A stretch of 64,000 bases of DNA from CAVXZE01 sp964615365 (lineage in GTDB: Bacteria; Myxococcota_A; UBA9160; UBA6930): positions 1-64,000 of the forward strand of contig CAZTOU010000013.1 in assembly GCA_964615365.1 (NCBI GenBank), written 5' to 3'. Below the pieces are notes generated by a model. That model worked only from the letters and a program-made list of their open reading frames with translations, searched no databases and was not told the origin of the DNA. Positions within the stretch are counted from its first letter, which is position 1. Each line of letters opens with the position of its first letter. Shown here one piece after another: positions 33,438-42,748 of this stretch. The position numbers and the translations under genes are program-made.

Positions 33438-34586
33438 ATGCTCAAGGTTCTTTCGGTTCTGGGCACGCGACCAGAGGCGATCAAGATGGCGCCGGTCGTG
33501 AAGGAGCTGGAGCGTCACCGGGAACGGATCACGAGCGTGGTCTGTGCGACGGCGCAGCATCGCGAGATGCTCGACCAGGTTCTCCGCTTCTTCGACATCG
33601 AGCCGCAGTACGATCTCGGCGTGATGGGGCCGGGACAGACGCCTTCCCAGGTTGCCGCAGCAGTACTCGCCCGACTCGAACCGATCCTCACCCAGGAGAG
33701 ACCCGACTGGGTGCTGGTGCAAGGCGACACCACGACGGCGCTTTCGGCGGCCCTCGGCGCGTTCTACGCCGAGGCTCGCGTGGGTCATGTGGAGGCGGGC
33801 TTGCGCACGTTCGACAAGGCGCGCCCCTTCCCGGAGGAAGCGAACCGTGTGGTCACCGATGCCCTGGCGGATCTCTGCTTCGCTCCTACGTCGAGGGCCC
33901 GAGAGAACCTCCTTCGCGAAGGCGTCACCGATTCGGCCATTCGCGTCACCGGAAACACCGGCATCGATGCCCTGCTGCACGTGGCGTCTCGGAGCGATGT
34001 TGCGGAGCAGGCACAGGTTGCTCGCCTTCCCCGCGATCGGCGCTTGATCCTGGTCACGGCGCATCGCCGCGAGAGCTTCGGCGCACCGCTTCGCTCCCTC
34101 TGCGAGGCGCTCCGCGAGCTGGCGCAACGCTTCGCGGGCGACGTTCATCTCGTCTATCCAGTGCACCCCAACGAAAACGTCGCGACGCCCGTTCGTGAGG
34201 CCCTCGGCGGGATCCCCAACCTGACCCTGATCGAGCCGCTGGAGTACGGATCCCTCGTGCACCTGATGCAGCGCTGCGTGCTCGTATTGACCGATTCCGG
34301 AGGCATCCAGGAGGAAGCTCCCACACTGGGAGTACCGGTACTGGTGCTGCGAGACGCGAGCGAGCGCCCCGAGGGCATGGAGGCCGGCGTCGCCCGGCTG
34401 GTCGGAACGGATCGCGGGGCCATCGTGAGCGAGACGAGCCGACTGCTCGAAGACGGGGAGGCGCACGCACAGATGGCGCGGGCGGTGAGTCCGTACGGCG
34501 ACGGCCGTGCCGCCGAGCGCATCGTGGCCGCGCTCCTCGATTACGAGCACTCCGAGGTGAACCCTCCCGTCCGGGGCATTCGATGA
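33438..34586 (+). CDS. wecB: UDP-GlcNAc 2-epimerase (non-hydrolysing)
   Basis: 382 residues. LSVLGTRPEAIKMAPVVKEL, TAQHREMLDQVLRFFDI, VQGDTTTALSAALGAFY, VGHVEAGLRTFDKARPFPEEANR, VTAHRRESFGAPL and TDSGGIQEEAPTLGVPVLV are all canonical WecB/MnaA signatures. Makes UDP-ManNAc, precursor of ManNAc, ManNAcA or bacillosamine-like sugars. It is distinct from fnlC, the related epimerase in the fnl operon. ATG 33438 is in the correct frame (an ATG at 33431 is not). The stop overlaps the start of the following SGNH-like gene by four bases (ATGA), so the two are translationally coupled. Confidence 0.94.
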   Translation: MLKVLSVLGTRPEAIKMAPVVKELERHRERITSVVCATAQHREMLDQVLRFFDIEPQYDLGVMGPGQTPSQVAAAVLARLEPILTQERPDWVLVQGDTTTALSAALGAFYAEARVGHVEAGLRTFDKARPFPEEANRVVTDALADLCFAPTSRARENLLREGVTDSAIRVTGNTGIDALLHVASRSDVAEQAQVARLPRDRRLILVTAHRRESFGAPLRSLCEALRELAQRFAGDVHLVYPVHPNENVATPVREALGGIPNLTLIEPLEYGSLVHLMQRCVLVLTDSGGIQEEAPTLGVPVLVLRDASERPEGMEAGVARLVGTDRGAIVSETSRLLEDGEAHAQMARAVSPYGDGRAAERIVAALLDYEHSEVNPPVRGIR

Positions 34587-35884
34587 ACTCCACGGAACAT
34601 CGGATCCCGCTCGGCAGACGCCTGTTCTTCGTCGTTGCGACGTTGACGTCGATTCTCATCGCGACCGAGCTCTTCGCCTGGACCGTGCTGTCCATCCGGG
34701 CGGAGGGAGTCTTCTCCTGGACTTCCTTCCAGCAGCTCCGCGATCGAATTCTGCTGCCCGAGCGGGAGGCGGCCTCTTCTTCCCCCTACGTCGTCCACCC
34801 ATACATGGGGTTCGTCATCCGTCCTGCGGTCATCGTCGAGGACGACCCGCTGGGCGGAACTCGAAGGATTCCCGTCAGCGAGTGGGGCTTCCCCTATACG
34901 CTGGAAAGCCCGCTTCAATCCCGGGGCGCGGAACGAGCCCTGATCGGGATCGTGGGCGGATCGGTGGCCGCGAACTTCTTCGACATCGGCCGCGAGCCGT
35001 TTTCGCGCGCGCTAGCAGAGGCGGGAGTCTTCACCGATCGGGATCTCGTCTTCATCAATCTCGCCATGGGCGGATACAAGCAACCGCAACAGCTTCTGAT
35101 CGTCACCTACCTGCTCACGCAGGGTGCCGAGCTCGACCTCGTGATCAACATCGACGGTTTCAACGAGGTCGCGCTCCACGAAGCGGAGAACGCGCCGAAG
35201 GGCGTCTTCCCCGCCTTTCCGCGCGGCTGGTACGGCTTCGCTGGCGCGCTTCGCGATCCCCAATCGAGGATCCTGATCGCCAAGGCCGCATACGCCGGCG
35301 AGCAGCGAAGGGAGCTGGCCCGGCGGTTCTCCAACGCGCCCTGGTGCTACTCCCCGACCGCCAATCTGGTCTGGGAGTTCCTGGACGGGAGTCGAGCTCG
35401 GGCTCAGCATCGGATCCAGGAGAGGTTTCGCGACCAGCCGGGGCAGACCGACGAGTACGCCGCGACGGGCCCTCGCCGGCAATTCGCATCCGACCGGGAG
35501 CTGTATGGCTTTCTGGTCGACGTGTGGAAGCGATCGTCGATCCAGCTCGGCCGGCTCTGCCGGGCAAACGGCATCCACTACTACCACGCCCTGCAGCCGA
35601 ATCAGTACGTGAAAGGCTCGAAGCCCCTCAGCGATTCCGAAAGGAAGCTCGCCTACCTCGAACGCCATCCCTACAGGGTGGGCGTGGAGAAGGGCTACGG
35701 GCTGCTTCGGTCGGCTGGCCAGGACCTGCTAACGAATGACGTCCGCTTCCTGGACCTCACTCAGATCTTCGCCGGGAGAAGTGAACCGCTCTACGTCGAC
35801 AGCTGCTGCCACTTCAACGCGACCGGATACGAGATCATGGGACGCTACCTGGCCAGAGCGATTGCGGAAGATCTCGGCAGCTGA
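34583..35884 (+). CDS. Membrane-anchored SGNH-like protein
   Basis: 433 residues. One N-terminal helix (RLFFVVATLTSILIATELFAW) then a periplasmic domain. GIVGGSVAANFF resembles SGNH block I (GGS), NIDGFNEVAL resembles block III (GFNE for GxND), and CCHFNATGYEIMG resembles the block V His region. I therefore infer an SGNH/GDSL hydrolase-like fold, as in periplasmic acetyl-esterases that trim O-acetyl groups from polysaccharides. The Asn of block III is present but the surrounding motif is divergent, so activity is uncertain. Coupled to wecB by a 4-bp overlap, implying a role in the same glycan. Confidence 0.7.
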   Translation: MNSTEHRIPLGRRLFFVVATLTSILIATELFAWTVLSIRAEGVFSWTSFQQLRDRILLPEREAASSSPYVVHPYMGFVIRPAVIVEDDPLGGTRRIPVSEWGFPYTLESPLQSRGAERALIGIVGGSVAANFFDIGREPFSRALAEAGVFTDRDLVFINLAMGGYKQPQQLLIVTYLLTQGAELDLVINIDGFNEVALHEAENAPKGVFPAFPRGWYGFAGALRDPQSRILIAKAAYAGEQRRELARRFSNAPWCYSPTANLVWEFLDGSRARAQHRIQERFRDQPGQTDEYAATGPRRQFASDRELYGFLVDVWKRSSIQLGRLCRANGIHYYHALQPNQYVKGSKPLSDSERKLAYLERHPYRVGVEKGYGLLRSAGQDLLTNDVRFLDLTQIFAGRSEPLYVDSCCHFNATGYEIMGRYLARAIAEDLGS

Positions 35885-35914
35885 TCCGGTCGATTTCATT
35901 CGGAGGATGAATCC

Positions 35915-37150
35915 ATGACGCAAACCAACCTTTCGCCGCTGGCGGGCGTTCGGGTGATCGAGAGCTCGCTACTGGGCCCGGGCGCGATCGGTGCCCACCT
36001 GGCCGATCTCGGCGCCGAGGTGATCAAGGTGGAGTCTCCTTCCGGCGACTACATCCGCCAGATGACCTGGCCGATCATCGAGGGCACCTCGCTCCTGCAC
36101 CTCCACGTGAACCGGGGCAAGAGGAGCGTCTCTCTCGATCTGCGCAAGCCGGAGGGAGTGCAGATCTATCGAGACCTCGCCAGGGGGGCGGACGTGGTGA
36201 TCGAGGCGATGCGTCCCGGCTCATTGGCCAAGCGGGGTCTGGGATACGAGCAACTGCGGGAAGGGAATCCGAAGATCGTGTTCTGCAACATCTCCGGCTA
36301 CGGAATGACCGGGCCCTACAAGGACCTGCCCTCACACGGGATCGCCTTCGATACCTGGGGAGGCATCATCAGTCCCGCCTACGATGAGGAGGGCTTCTGC
36401 TTCATCCCCGAGCACGCGTCGATCGGAATGCACGCGGGCCCGCTGCTCGGAGCTCTGGGCATTCTCGCCGCCGTGATTCGGGCCCGCGAGAGCGGCGAGG
36501 GCTGCATGCTGGAGATCGGCCAGTCCGATGCTGCCGCCTACATGGACTGGTATCGCAGCGAGAGCTGGAAGGCCTACGAGCGGCCCGAGTCCGAGGTCAC
36601 GGGCAACAAGGCCGACAACTACGTGCGCCGCGCACCGGGAACGGCGGGCATGAAGGAAGGAGTGCGCTACCAGATGTACGACTCGGCGGATGGCCACGTG
36701 CTGTTCATGTGCTCCGAGCAGGCCTTCTGGAAGAACTTCTGCGAGAGCGTGGGTCGGATGGAGTTCTTCGAAAAATGGCCGGGGTCGAAGTTCGCCGATC
36801 ACGCCCGGGGCAACCGGGAGCTCCAGCGCGAGCTGCGCGAGATCTTCAAGACGCGGACCTCGGATGAGTGGATCGAGGACGGCAACGTCCACAACTACCC
36901 CATCGCCCCGGTGAATTCGCCCAAGACCATCGCCGACGATCCCCAGTTCCAGGACCGCTTCCCCTGGTACCCGGCCTCCCGGCACGGAGCCGACATGCTT
37001 CCCTTCCCGGTGAAGTTCCAGGACGAGGAGCTTCCGGAGCCCGGGATGGCCCCGACCGTCGGCGAGCACAACGAGGAAGTTCTAAGCGAAGTGCTGGGCT
37101 ACGATGCCGAGAGGATCGCGGCCCTCCGCGACGCGGGCGTCTTCGGCTGA
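35915..37150 (+). CDS. Family III CoA-transferase (CaiB/BaiF-like), catalytic Asp replaced
   Basis: 411 residues. LAGVRVIESSLLGPGAIGAHLADLGAEVIKVE, VNRGKRSVSLDLRKPEG, RPGSLAKRGLGYEQL and NISGYGMTGPYKDLPSHG are typical of class III CoA-transferases, which move CoA between carboxylates. The catalytic Asp (D169 in formyl-CoA transferase) normally stands four residues before a Gly; here the segment reads PEHASIGMHAG, placing His167 at that site with Glu166 beside it. GNKADNYVRRAPGTAGMKEG looks subfamily-specific. SD CGGAGG upstream. Followed 84 bases on by an acyl-CoA synthetase, so CoA-ester handling is the shared theme. Confidence 0.87.
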   Translation: MTQTNLSPLAGVRVIESSLLGPGAIGAHLADLGAEVIKVESPSGDYIRQMTWPIIEGTSLLHLHVNRGKRSVSLDLRKPEGVQIYRDLARGADVVIEAMRPGSLAKRGLGYEQLREGNPKIVFCNISGYGMTGPYKDLPSHGIAFDTWGGIISPAYDEEGFCFIPEHASIGMHAGPLLGALGILAAVIRARESGEGCMLEIGQSDAAAYMDWYRSESWKAYERPESEVTGNKADNYVRRAPGTAGMKEGVRYQMYDSADGHVLFMCSEQAFWKNFCESVGRMEFFEKWPGSKFADHARGNRELQRELREIFKTRTSDEWIEDGNVHNYPIAPVNSPKTIADDPQFQDRFPWYPASRHGADMLPFPVKFQDEELPEPGMAPTVGEHNEEVLSEVLGYDAERIAALRDAGVFG

Positions 37151-37234
37151 GACCGTCCGACGTCGGCGAGCCCACCCCCGCCGGGGTGACAGTGTCTTGC
37201 GAGCCGCTGACATCCCGAGAGAAGGAGGCGAGTC

Positions 37235-38890
37235 ATGACGATGCAGCAGACCCCGCTGCTACTGTGGCGTCTCCTCGATCGCGGCGCCTGGATCGCCCCC
37301 GACGAGGAGATCGCCACACTCACCGCCCATGGAGTCCATCGGCAGAGCTACCGGGAGACCCGCGCTCGCTCCTGCCGCCTGGCGAACGCCCTGGCCAGCC
37401 ACGGCATCGCGGCGGGGGACCGGGTCGCATCCTTCATGTGGAACAACCACCGCCATCTGGAGATGTACCAGGCCCTTCCCTCCATGGGGGCGGTTCTCCA
37501 CACCCTCAACATCCGGCTCTCGCCGCGGGATCTCGAGTACATCATCAACCACGCGGAGGATCGCGTGATCGTCGTCGACGAGGACCTGCTGCCGCTCCTC
37601 GCGCCCCTCGCGGACAGGATCCCCTGCGTCGAGCTCTTCGTGGTCTGTGCGGCGAGGGGGGGCGAGCAGGGGAGAGGGGGGTGGGAGACCTCGCTCCGCG
37701 ACTGTGTCGACTACGAAGCCTTCATCGAGGGACATCCCGAGAGCTACGACTGGCCGGAGCTCGATGAGAATGCCCCCCTCGGCCTCTGCTACACCAGCGG
37801 GACCACCGGGAACCCCAAGGGCGTCCTCTACACCCACCGCTCCACCTATCTCCACACCATCACCGAGGCGATGACCGACGCGATCGGGCTCTCGGGGACG
37901 GACAGCGTCTGCGGCATCGTTCCGATGTTCCACGCCATGGGATGGGGCCTCCCCTTCACCGCCATGATGCTCGGCGCCAAGCAGGTGATGCCCCACCGCT
38001 TCCTGGACGCCGCCAGTCTGCTGGATCTCTTCGAGTCCGAGGAGGTGACGATCTCGGCCGGGGTTCCCACCATTTGGCAGAGCGTGCGCAGCGCCATCGA
38101 AGCCGAGCCGAAGCGCTGGGATCTCTCGAAGCTGCGGCACCTCACCTGTGGTGGCTCCGCACCACCGCCCTCGCTGATTCGATGGTTCTGGGAGACCCTC
38201 GGTATCGAGATGATCCAGGCCTGGGGGATGACCGAGACCAACCCCCTGGGCACCCTCACGCGGATGGTCGCCAAACGCTCCCACCGGAGCCTCAGCGAGG
38301 AGCAGCAGTTCGAGAACGTCACCAAGGCGGGGCTCCTCATGCCCGGGCTCGAGATGGAGATCGTCGACGACTCCTTCGAGCCGCTGCCCCACGACGGCGT
38401 CGCAATGGGAGAGCTCCTGGTTCGGGGGCCCTGGGTGTGCTCCGAGTACTACAAGGATCCGCAGCCGGAGAAGTTCTACGAAGGATGGCTGGTGACCGGG
38501 GACGTGGCCAAGATCGACCCCGAGCAGTACCTGATCATCTCCGACCGCTCCAAGGACCTGGTGAAGTCGGGAGGCGAGTGGATCTCCTCGGTGGCCCTCG
38601 AGAACCACATCGTCGGCATGCCGGGCATCGACATGGCCGCGGTGGTGGCGCAGCCGCACCCGAAGTGGGACGAGCGGCCCGTGGCCCTGGTGGTCTCCTC
38701 GGAGGGCAGCGAGGTGACAGCCGACGGGGTGATCGCTCACTGCTCCGGAGCCTTTGCGAAGTGGCAGCTCCCCGACGATGTCCTCGTCCGCGCAGCCCTG
38801 CCCCTCACTTCCACGGGCAAGATCGACAAGAAGGCCCTTCGCGCGGAGCTCGCCGGCGAAGGCTATCAACTGCCAGATCTGCGCGACTGA
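37235..38890 (+). CDS. Long-chain fatty-acyl-CoA synthetase-like AMP ligase
   Basis: 551 residues. LCYTSGTTGNPKGVLYTHRS (P-loop), VPMFHAMGWGLPF, AWGMTETNPLGT, GWLVTGDVAKIDPEQYLII, SDRSKDLVKSGGEWISSVALEN (A8 hinge) and STGKIDKKALR with the catalytic Lys. This is the FadD/medium-to-long-chain acyl-CoA synthetase group similar to DMSP lyase-pathway and alkane-acid ligases. All active-site motifs are present, in contrast with the acyl-CoA ligase at 2636, which has a substituted hinge. SD AGAAGGAGG upstream of ATG 37235. Probably one operon with the CoA-transferase homologue. Confidence 0.93.
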   Translation: MTMQQTPLLLWRLLDRGAWIAPDEEIATLTAHGVHRQSYRETRARSCRLANALASHGIAAGDRVASFMWNNHRHLEMYQALPSMGAVLHTLNIRLSPRDLEYIINHAEDRVIVVDEDLLPLLAPLADRIPCVELFVVCAARGGEQGRGGWETSLRDCVDYEAFIEGHPESYDWPELDENAPLGLCYTSGTTGNPKGVLYTHRSTYLHTITEAMTDAIGLSGTDSVCGIVPMFHAMGWGLPFTAMMLGAKQVMPHRFLDAASLLDLFESEEVTISAGVPTIWQSVRSAIEAEPKRWDLSKLRHLTCGGSAPPPSLIRWFWETLGIEMIQAWGMTETNPLGTLTRMVAKRSHRSLSEEQQFENVTKAGLLMPGLEMEIVDDSFEPLPHDGVAMGELLVRGPWVCSEYYKDPQPEKFYEGWLVTGDVAKIDPEQYLIISDRSKDLVKSGGEWISSVALENHIVGMPGIDMAAVVAQPHPKWDERPVALVVSSEGSEVTADGVIAHCSGAFAKWQLPDDVLVRAALPLTSTGKIDKKALRAELAGEGYQLPDLRD

Positions 38891-38944
38891 CCCGCCGGTA
38901 TACCGGCCCCCGTTCGTCGACGCGCAACTCCTGGAGAAGCTGCC

Positions 38945-40855
38945 ATGTCACGCCGCGTACGCAGAAAGCGGAGCCCCGTTCCCTTCACCAGGGTCGAGGT
39001 GGCCGACGAGTTCTGGGCGCCGCGCATCGAGACCAACCGAAAGGTGACCATCCCCATCGCGTATCGGCAGTCCAAGGAGACCGGCCGCATCGACGCATTC
39101 AAGCTGGATTGGCGTGAGGGGCGCGAGCCGGTCCCCCATCCCTACTGGGATTCGGACGTGGCCAAATGGATCGAAGCGGCCGCCTACAGCCTCGCGACGC
39201 ACCCCGACCTGGAGCTCGAGCGTCGGGTCGACGGGGTGGTCGACCTGATCGCGGCGGCCCAGCAGCCGGACGGATACCTGAACGTCTACTTCACCGTCGT
39301 CAGGCCCGAGATGCGCTGGGCCAATCTCGGCATGTGGCACGAGCTCTACTGCGCCGGGCATCTGATCGAGGCGGCGATCGCCTATCACCAGGCCACCGGC
39401 AAGCGAAAGCTCCTCGACGCCGTCTGCAGATACGCCGACCACATCGATTCGCTGTTCGGGCCCGGCAAGCGGGAGGGCTGCCCCGGCCATCAGGAGATCG
39501 AGCTGGCCCTGGTCAAGCTCTATCGCGCGACCGGGGAGCAGCGCTACCGGGACCTGGCCCGCTTCTTCCTCGATCAGCGCGGGAGCAGCCCCTCGTTCTT
39601 CCAGCGGGAGCTGGATGCGCTCGATCCAGAGGACAGCCGCATGAATCGCCACTTCTTGGGCGAGGGCGAGGGCTTCGGCACCGAGTACTGCCAGGATCAC
39701 CTGCCGGTGCGCGAGCAGAGCGAGGTCGTCGGGCACGCGGTCCGGGCCATGTACATGTACTGCGCCATGGCGGACGTGGCCGCCGAGACCGAAGACGCCG
39801 CGATGCTCCGGGCCTGCGAACGCCTGTGGAAGAGCGTCTGCGAGAGGCGCATGTACGTGACCGGAGGGATCGGACCTTCGTCGCACAACGAGGGCTTCAC
39901 GTCCGACTACGATCTTCCCAACGCATCGGCCTACGCCGAGACCTGTGCCGCGATCGGGCTGGTGTTCTGGAACCATCGCCTCCTCCAGTTGGAGTGCGAC
40001 GGCCGCTATGCCGACGTCATGGAGCGCGCGCTCTACAACGGCGCAGTGGGCGGTGTCTCTCTCGACGGGGAGACCTTCTTCTACGTGAACCCGCTGGAGA
40101 GTCGCGGGGATGCCCACCGCCAGCCCTGGTTCTCCGTCTCCTGCTGTCCTCCGAACATCGCCCGGCTGGTCGCGTCGGTGGGCCAGTACGTGTACTCGGA
40201 GAGCCGCTCCGCGGCGTGCGTCCACCTCTACGTGCAGGGGAGGGGGGAGCTGGATCTCGGTGGGCGCAAGGTGATGATCGAGCAGAAGACCGGGTATCCG
40301 TGGAAGGAGAAGGTCACCATCGCGGTCCGGCCGCAAAAGGCGGCGGAGTTCACGTTGGCGCTGCGCATCCCCGGCTGGTGCCGCGCACCGCGGGCGAAGC
40401 TCTGCGGCAGATCTCTGCGCCTGGCACCGCTCGTCACGAAGGGCTACGCGAGGATCAGGCGCCGCTGGAATCCAGGCGACACGATCGAGCTCACGCTGCC
40501 GATGCCGGCCGAGCGGGTCGAGGCCAACCCGGCGGTGGACGCCGACGCCGGGCGGGTGGCGCTCCAGCGCGGGCCGCTGATCTACTGCCTGGAGGAGGTC
40601 GACAACGGCGCGAACCTGAACGATCTGGTCCTGCCGCGGGAGGCAAAGCTCTCCGCGAGGTTCGACCGGAACCGGCTCGGTGGTGTGGTGGTGATCCGGG
40701 GGCGGGCGAGACGGATGGATCGCGCCTCCTGGAAGAGAGCCCTCTACCGCTTCGCCGGATCCGGCAGGAGATCGGTGACGCTCGAGGCGGTTCCCTACTG
40801 TGTCTGGGACAATCGCGCTCCGGGGGAGATGCTGGCGTGGATCCGCGAGGCGTGA
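38945..40855 (+). CDS. GH127/DUF1680-type glycosidase
   Basis: 636 residues. GH127 beta-L-arabinofuranosidase/DUF1680 features: EVADEFWAPRIETNRKVTIP at the N-terminus, WHELYCAGHLIEAAIAY, RRMYVTGGIGPSSHNEGF, AETCAAIGLVFWNHRLL (the Glu and Cys of the ExC zinc element) and FSVSCCPPNIARL (the Cys pair). In HypBA1, one Glu and three Cys bind zinc and a Cys is the nucleophile; all equivalents are present. C-terminal beta-sandwich. No signal peptide, so cytosolic. Substrate is likely an L-arabinofuranoside or related glycoside. Same strand as the preceding ligase, 54 bases apart. Confidence 0.9.
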   Translation: MSRRVRRKRSPVPFTRVEVADEFWAPRIETNRKVTIPIAYRQSKETGRIDAFKLDWREGREPVPHPYWDSDVAKWIEAAAYSLATHPDLELERRVDGVVDLIAAAQQPDGYLNVYFTVVRPEMRWANLGMWHELYCAGHLIEAAIAYHQATGKRKLLDAVCRYADHIDSLFGPGKREGCPGHQEIELALVKLYRATGEQRYRDLARFFLDQRGSSPSFFQRELDALDPEDSRMNRHFLGEGEGFGTEYCQDHLPVREQSEVVGHAVRAMYMYCAMADVAAETEDAAMLRACERLWKSVCERRMYVTGGIGPSSHNEGFTSDYDLPNASAYAETCAAIGLVFWNHRLLQLECDGRYADVMERALYNGAVGGVSLDGETFFYVNPLESRGDAHRQPWFSVSCCPPNIARLVASVGQYVYSESRSAACVHLYVQGRGELDLGGRKVMIEQKTGYPWKEKVTIAVRPQKAAEFTLALRIPGWCRAPRAKLCGRSLRLAPLVTKGYARIRRRWNPGDTIELTLPMPAERVEANPAVDADAGRVALQRGPLIYCLEEVDNGANLNDLVLPREAKLSARFDRNRLGGVVVIRGRARRMDRASWKRALYRFAGSGRRSVTLEAVPYCVWDNRAPGEMLAWIREA

Positions 40856-40918
40856 GTCCCTTTCCTCCACGGAGGGTTGTGGCATCATCCCGGTGAGATC
40901 GATCGCCGAGGCTCCGTC

Positions 40919-41845
40919 GTGAGGTACTGGATAGCGGCGCAATCCCCCCCGCTCGAAGGGAGTCCGGACCCGAAGCTCGATCGGCTCCCGCTCGCCGCGG
41001 GCCGCGAGGTCGCGGGAAGGGAGCTCGCGGCGGGCGATCTTGTCCTCGTCTACCAATCGAGGTCCGGAAGAGCCGTCCGGCTTCGGGAGGCGGACGGGAC
41101 GGAGACGAAGGTTCGCACCGCGAAGGGGCGGCAGGGGATCGTCGCCCTGGTGGAGGTCACGGGCCCGATCGCTCACCATCCGGAGATCGAGAAGACCCGT
41201 TACGTCGATGGCACCGAGCTTCGCTGGTGCTTCGGTGTTCCGATCGACGCCCACTCGGTGCACGGCCACGTTCCTCTCTCGCACGTCAACCGGGTCCTGG
41301 GATTCAAGGCCACCTACAACTTCGGGGGCTTTGCCTATCGGAGCTCGGGCCTCCGCGAGATCGAAGACCATCAGTACCGGGCACTCGTCGAAGCGTTCCG
41401 CAGCAGCGCCGCGAGCTCGCCCCCGCTGAAAGCGGAAGTCTCGGACGAGGACTGCGCGGGGCGCCGGCTCCTCGTCGACTACGTCGCCGCCGATCCCACC
41501 CTGGCGCTGGGCGAACCGGGCCTGCAGACGCTGGTCGTCGCCCGCGATCTGCCCGCCGGCGACAGCGCCGACGTCGTGCTCGAGGATCGCGCCGGCGCCG
41601 TGGTCGCCGTCCAGGTGGATGCGGAGGAAGACTGGCTGGCGACGATTGCCCACGCAAGCGTTCGCCGGGCGATGCTCGAGCACGAGACGGGTCGAAGGCT
41701 CGGCGAGAGTCGGGCGATCGTCGTCGCGTACTCGGTGCCCCGGGAGATGCGGGAGCTCTGCGCCAGCTACGGTATCGAGACCTGCGCGGTCGACAGAGAT
41801 CTGGTCTCTTCCTGGAACGGACCCCGGAGCAGTGTCGATCCGTGA
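40919..41845 (+). CDS. EVE-domain protein with C-terminal degenerate PD-(D/E)XK-like domain
   Basis: 308 residues from GTG 40919. N-terminal half looks like an EVE (PUA-superfamily) domain: RYWIAAQSP, GDLVLVYQSRSGR, GRQGIVALVEVTGPI and GLREIEDHQYRALVEAF. EVE domains bind modified bases in DNA or RNA. The C-terminal half (about 180-300) resembles the NucS/restriction-nuclease fold: EPGLQTLVVARDLPAGDSAD, VVLEDRAGAVVAVQVDAEED and IVVAYSVPREMRELCASYG. In active enzymes the core strand reads like VVVEVK; here it is VAVQVD, so the acidic and Lys residues are both lost. Likely a reader or regulator rather than a nuclease. No recognisable partner genes nearby. Confidence 0.65.
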   Translation: MRYWIAAQSPPLEGSPDPKLDRLPLAAGREVAGRELAAGDLVLVYQSRSGRAVRLREADGTETKVRTAKGRQGIVALVEVTGPIAHHPEIEKTRYVDGTELRWCFGVPIDAHSVHGHVPLSHVNRVLGFKATYNFGGFAYRSSGLREIEDHQYRALVEAFRSSAASSPPLKAEVSDEDCAGRRLLVDYVAADPTLALGEPGLQTLVVARDLPAGDSADVVLEDRAGAVVAVQVDAEEDWLATIAHASVRRAMLEHETGRRLGESRAIVVAYSVPREMRELCASYGIETCAVDRDLVSSWNGPRSSVDP

Positions 41846-42013
41846 CGCCGAGCCGTCCCGGGCGTGCGGTGAAGAACCGCCCGCTCGGCGTCCTCGCTAC
41901 GCGACCCGGTGAGAAATGCAGGCTAGAATGCCTACCAGGCGTGCGGGCGGGCCCGTCGAAGTTCCCGGCGCACGACGGGACGTGAACCATCTCGATGTCG
42001 GACCAGAGGGATC

Positions 42014-42748
42014 GTGACGGCATTGCCGAGTTCTTCGCCGTCCGTGGGCACAGGGGATCTCCTGATCGAGATCCGCGGCGTGCACCATGACTATCGCCTG
42101 GGGAGCGAGGAGGTCCACGCCTTGCGCGGCGTGGACCTCGCCGTTCGACAAGGCGAGTTCGTGGCCATCTCGGGCCCGTCGGGATCGGGCAAGTCGACAC
42201 TGATGAATCTGATCGGATGCCTCGATACGCCGAGCTCCGGCCAATACTGGTTGGCCGGCCAGGCTGTCTCGGAGCTCGACGAGACCGAGCTCGCGCGGAT
42301 CCGCAACCGCGAGATCGGATTCGTCTTCCAGACCTTCAATCTCCTGCCCCGCGCCACGGCGCTGCAGAACGTCGAGCTACCCCTGTTGTACGCCGGGGTA
42401 CCCAGGAGTAAGCGCCGGCAGCTGGCGAAGGCCGCGATGGCGCAGATGGGACTCGCGGACCGCGGAGAGCACCGTCCCAGCGAGCTCTCGGGGGGCGAGT
42501 GCCAGCGCGTCGCCATCGCCAGGGCCCTGGTGAATCGACCCAGCATCGTGCTGGCCGACGAGCCCACGGGTAACCTCGACTCGACCACCAGTGGAGAGAT
42601 CATCGACCTCTTCGAGGAGCTTCACCATCAGGGACAAACGATCATCCTCGTCACCCACGAGGCCGACATCGCCCGCCGCGCCCGCCGGCACCTCCGGCTG
42701 GTGGACGGGAGCGTGACGCGGGATTCCGTCTTCGCGGAGTCGCTGTGA
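42014..42748 (+). CDS. MacB-type ABC transporter ATPase 2
   Basis: 244 residues. Walker A SGPSGSGKSTLMNLIG, Q-loop GFVFQTFNLLPRATALQNVE, signature LSGGECQRVAIARAL, Walker B VLADEPTGNLDS and switch VTHEADIARRARR. MacB/LolD branch. GTG 42014 start gives a 20-residue leader before the ABC fold; TAGAAT at about 41925 could be a -10 box. The stop overlaps the adaptor start (GTGA at 42745). First gene of a complete three-gene exporter (ATPase, adaptor, permease), with a different gene order from the damaged system at 12229. Confidence 0.94.
   Translation: MTALPSSSPSVGTGDLLIEIRGVHHDYRLGSEEVHALRGVDLAVRQGEFVAISGPSGSGKSTLMNLIGCLDTPSSGQYWLAGQAVSELDETELARIRNREIGFVFQTFNLLPRATALQNVELPLLYAGVPRSKRRQLAKAAMAQMGLADRGEHRPSELSGGECQRVAIARALVNRPSIVLADEPTGNLDSTTSGEIIDLFEELHHQGQTIILVTHEADIARRARRHLRLVDGSVTRDSVFAESL

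Noticed and set aside
38948..41683. Long minus-strand frame of about 900 codons opposite the GH127 and EVE genes
   Set aside because: Low-complexity Arg/Leu-rich translation with no motifs; the plus strand holds recognisable genes.
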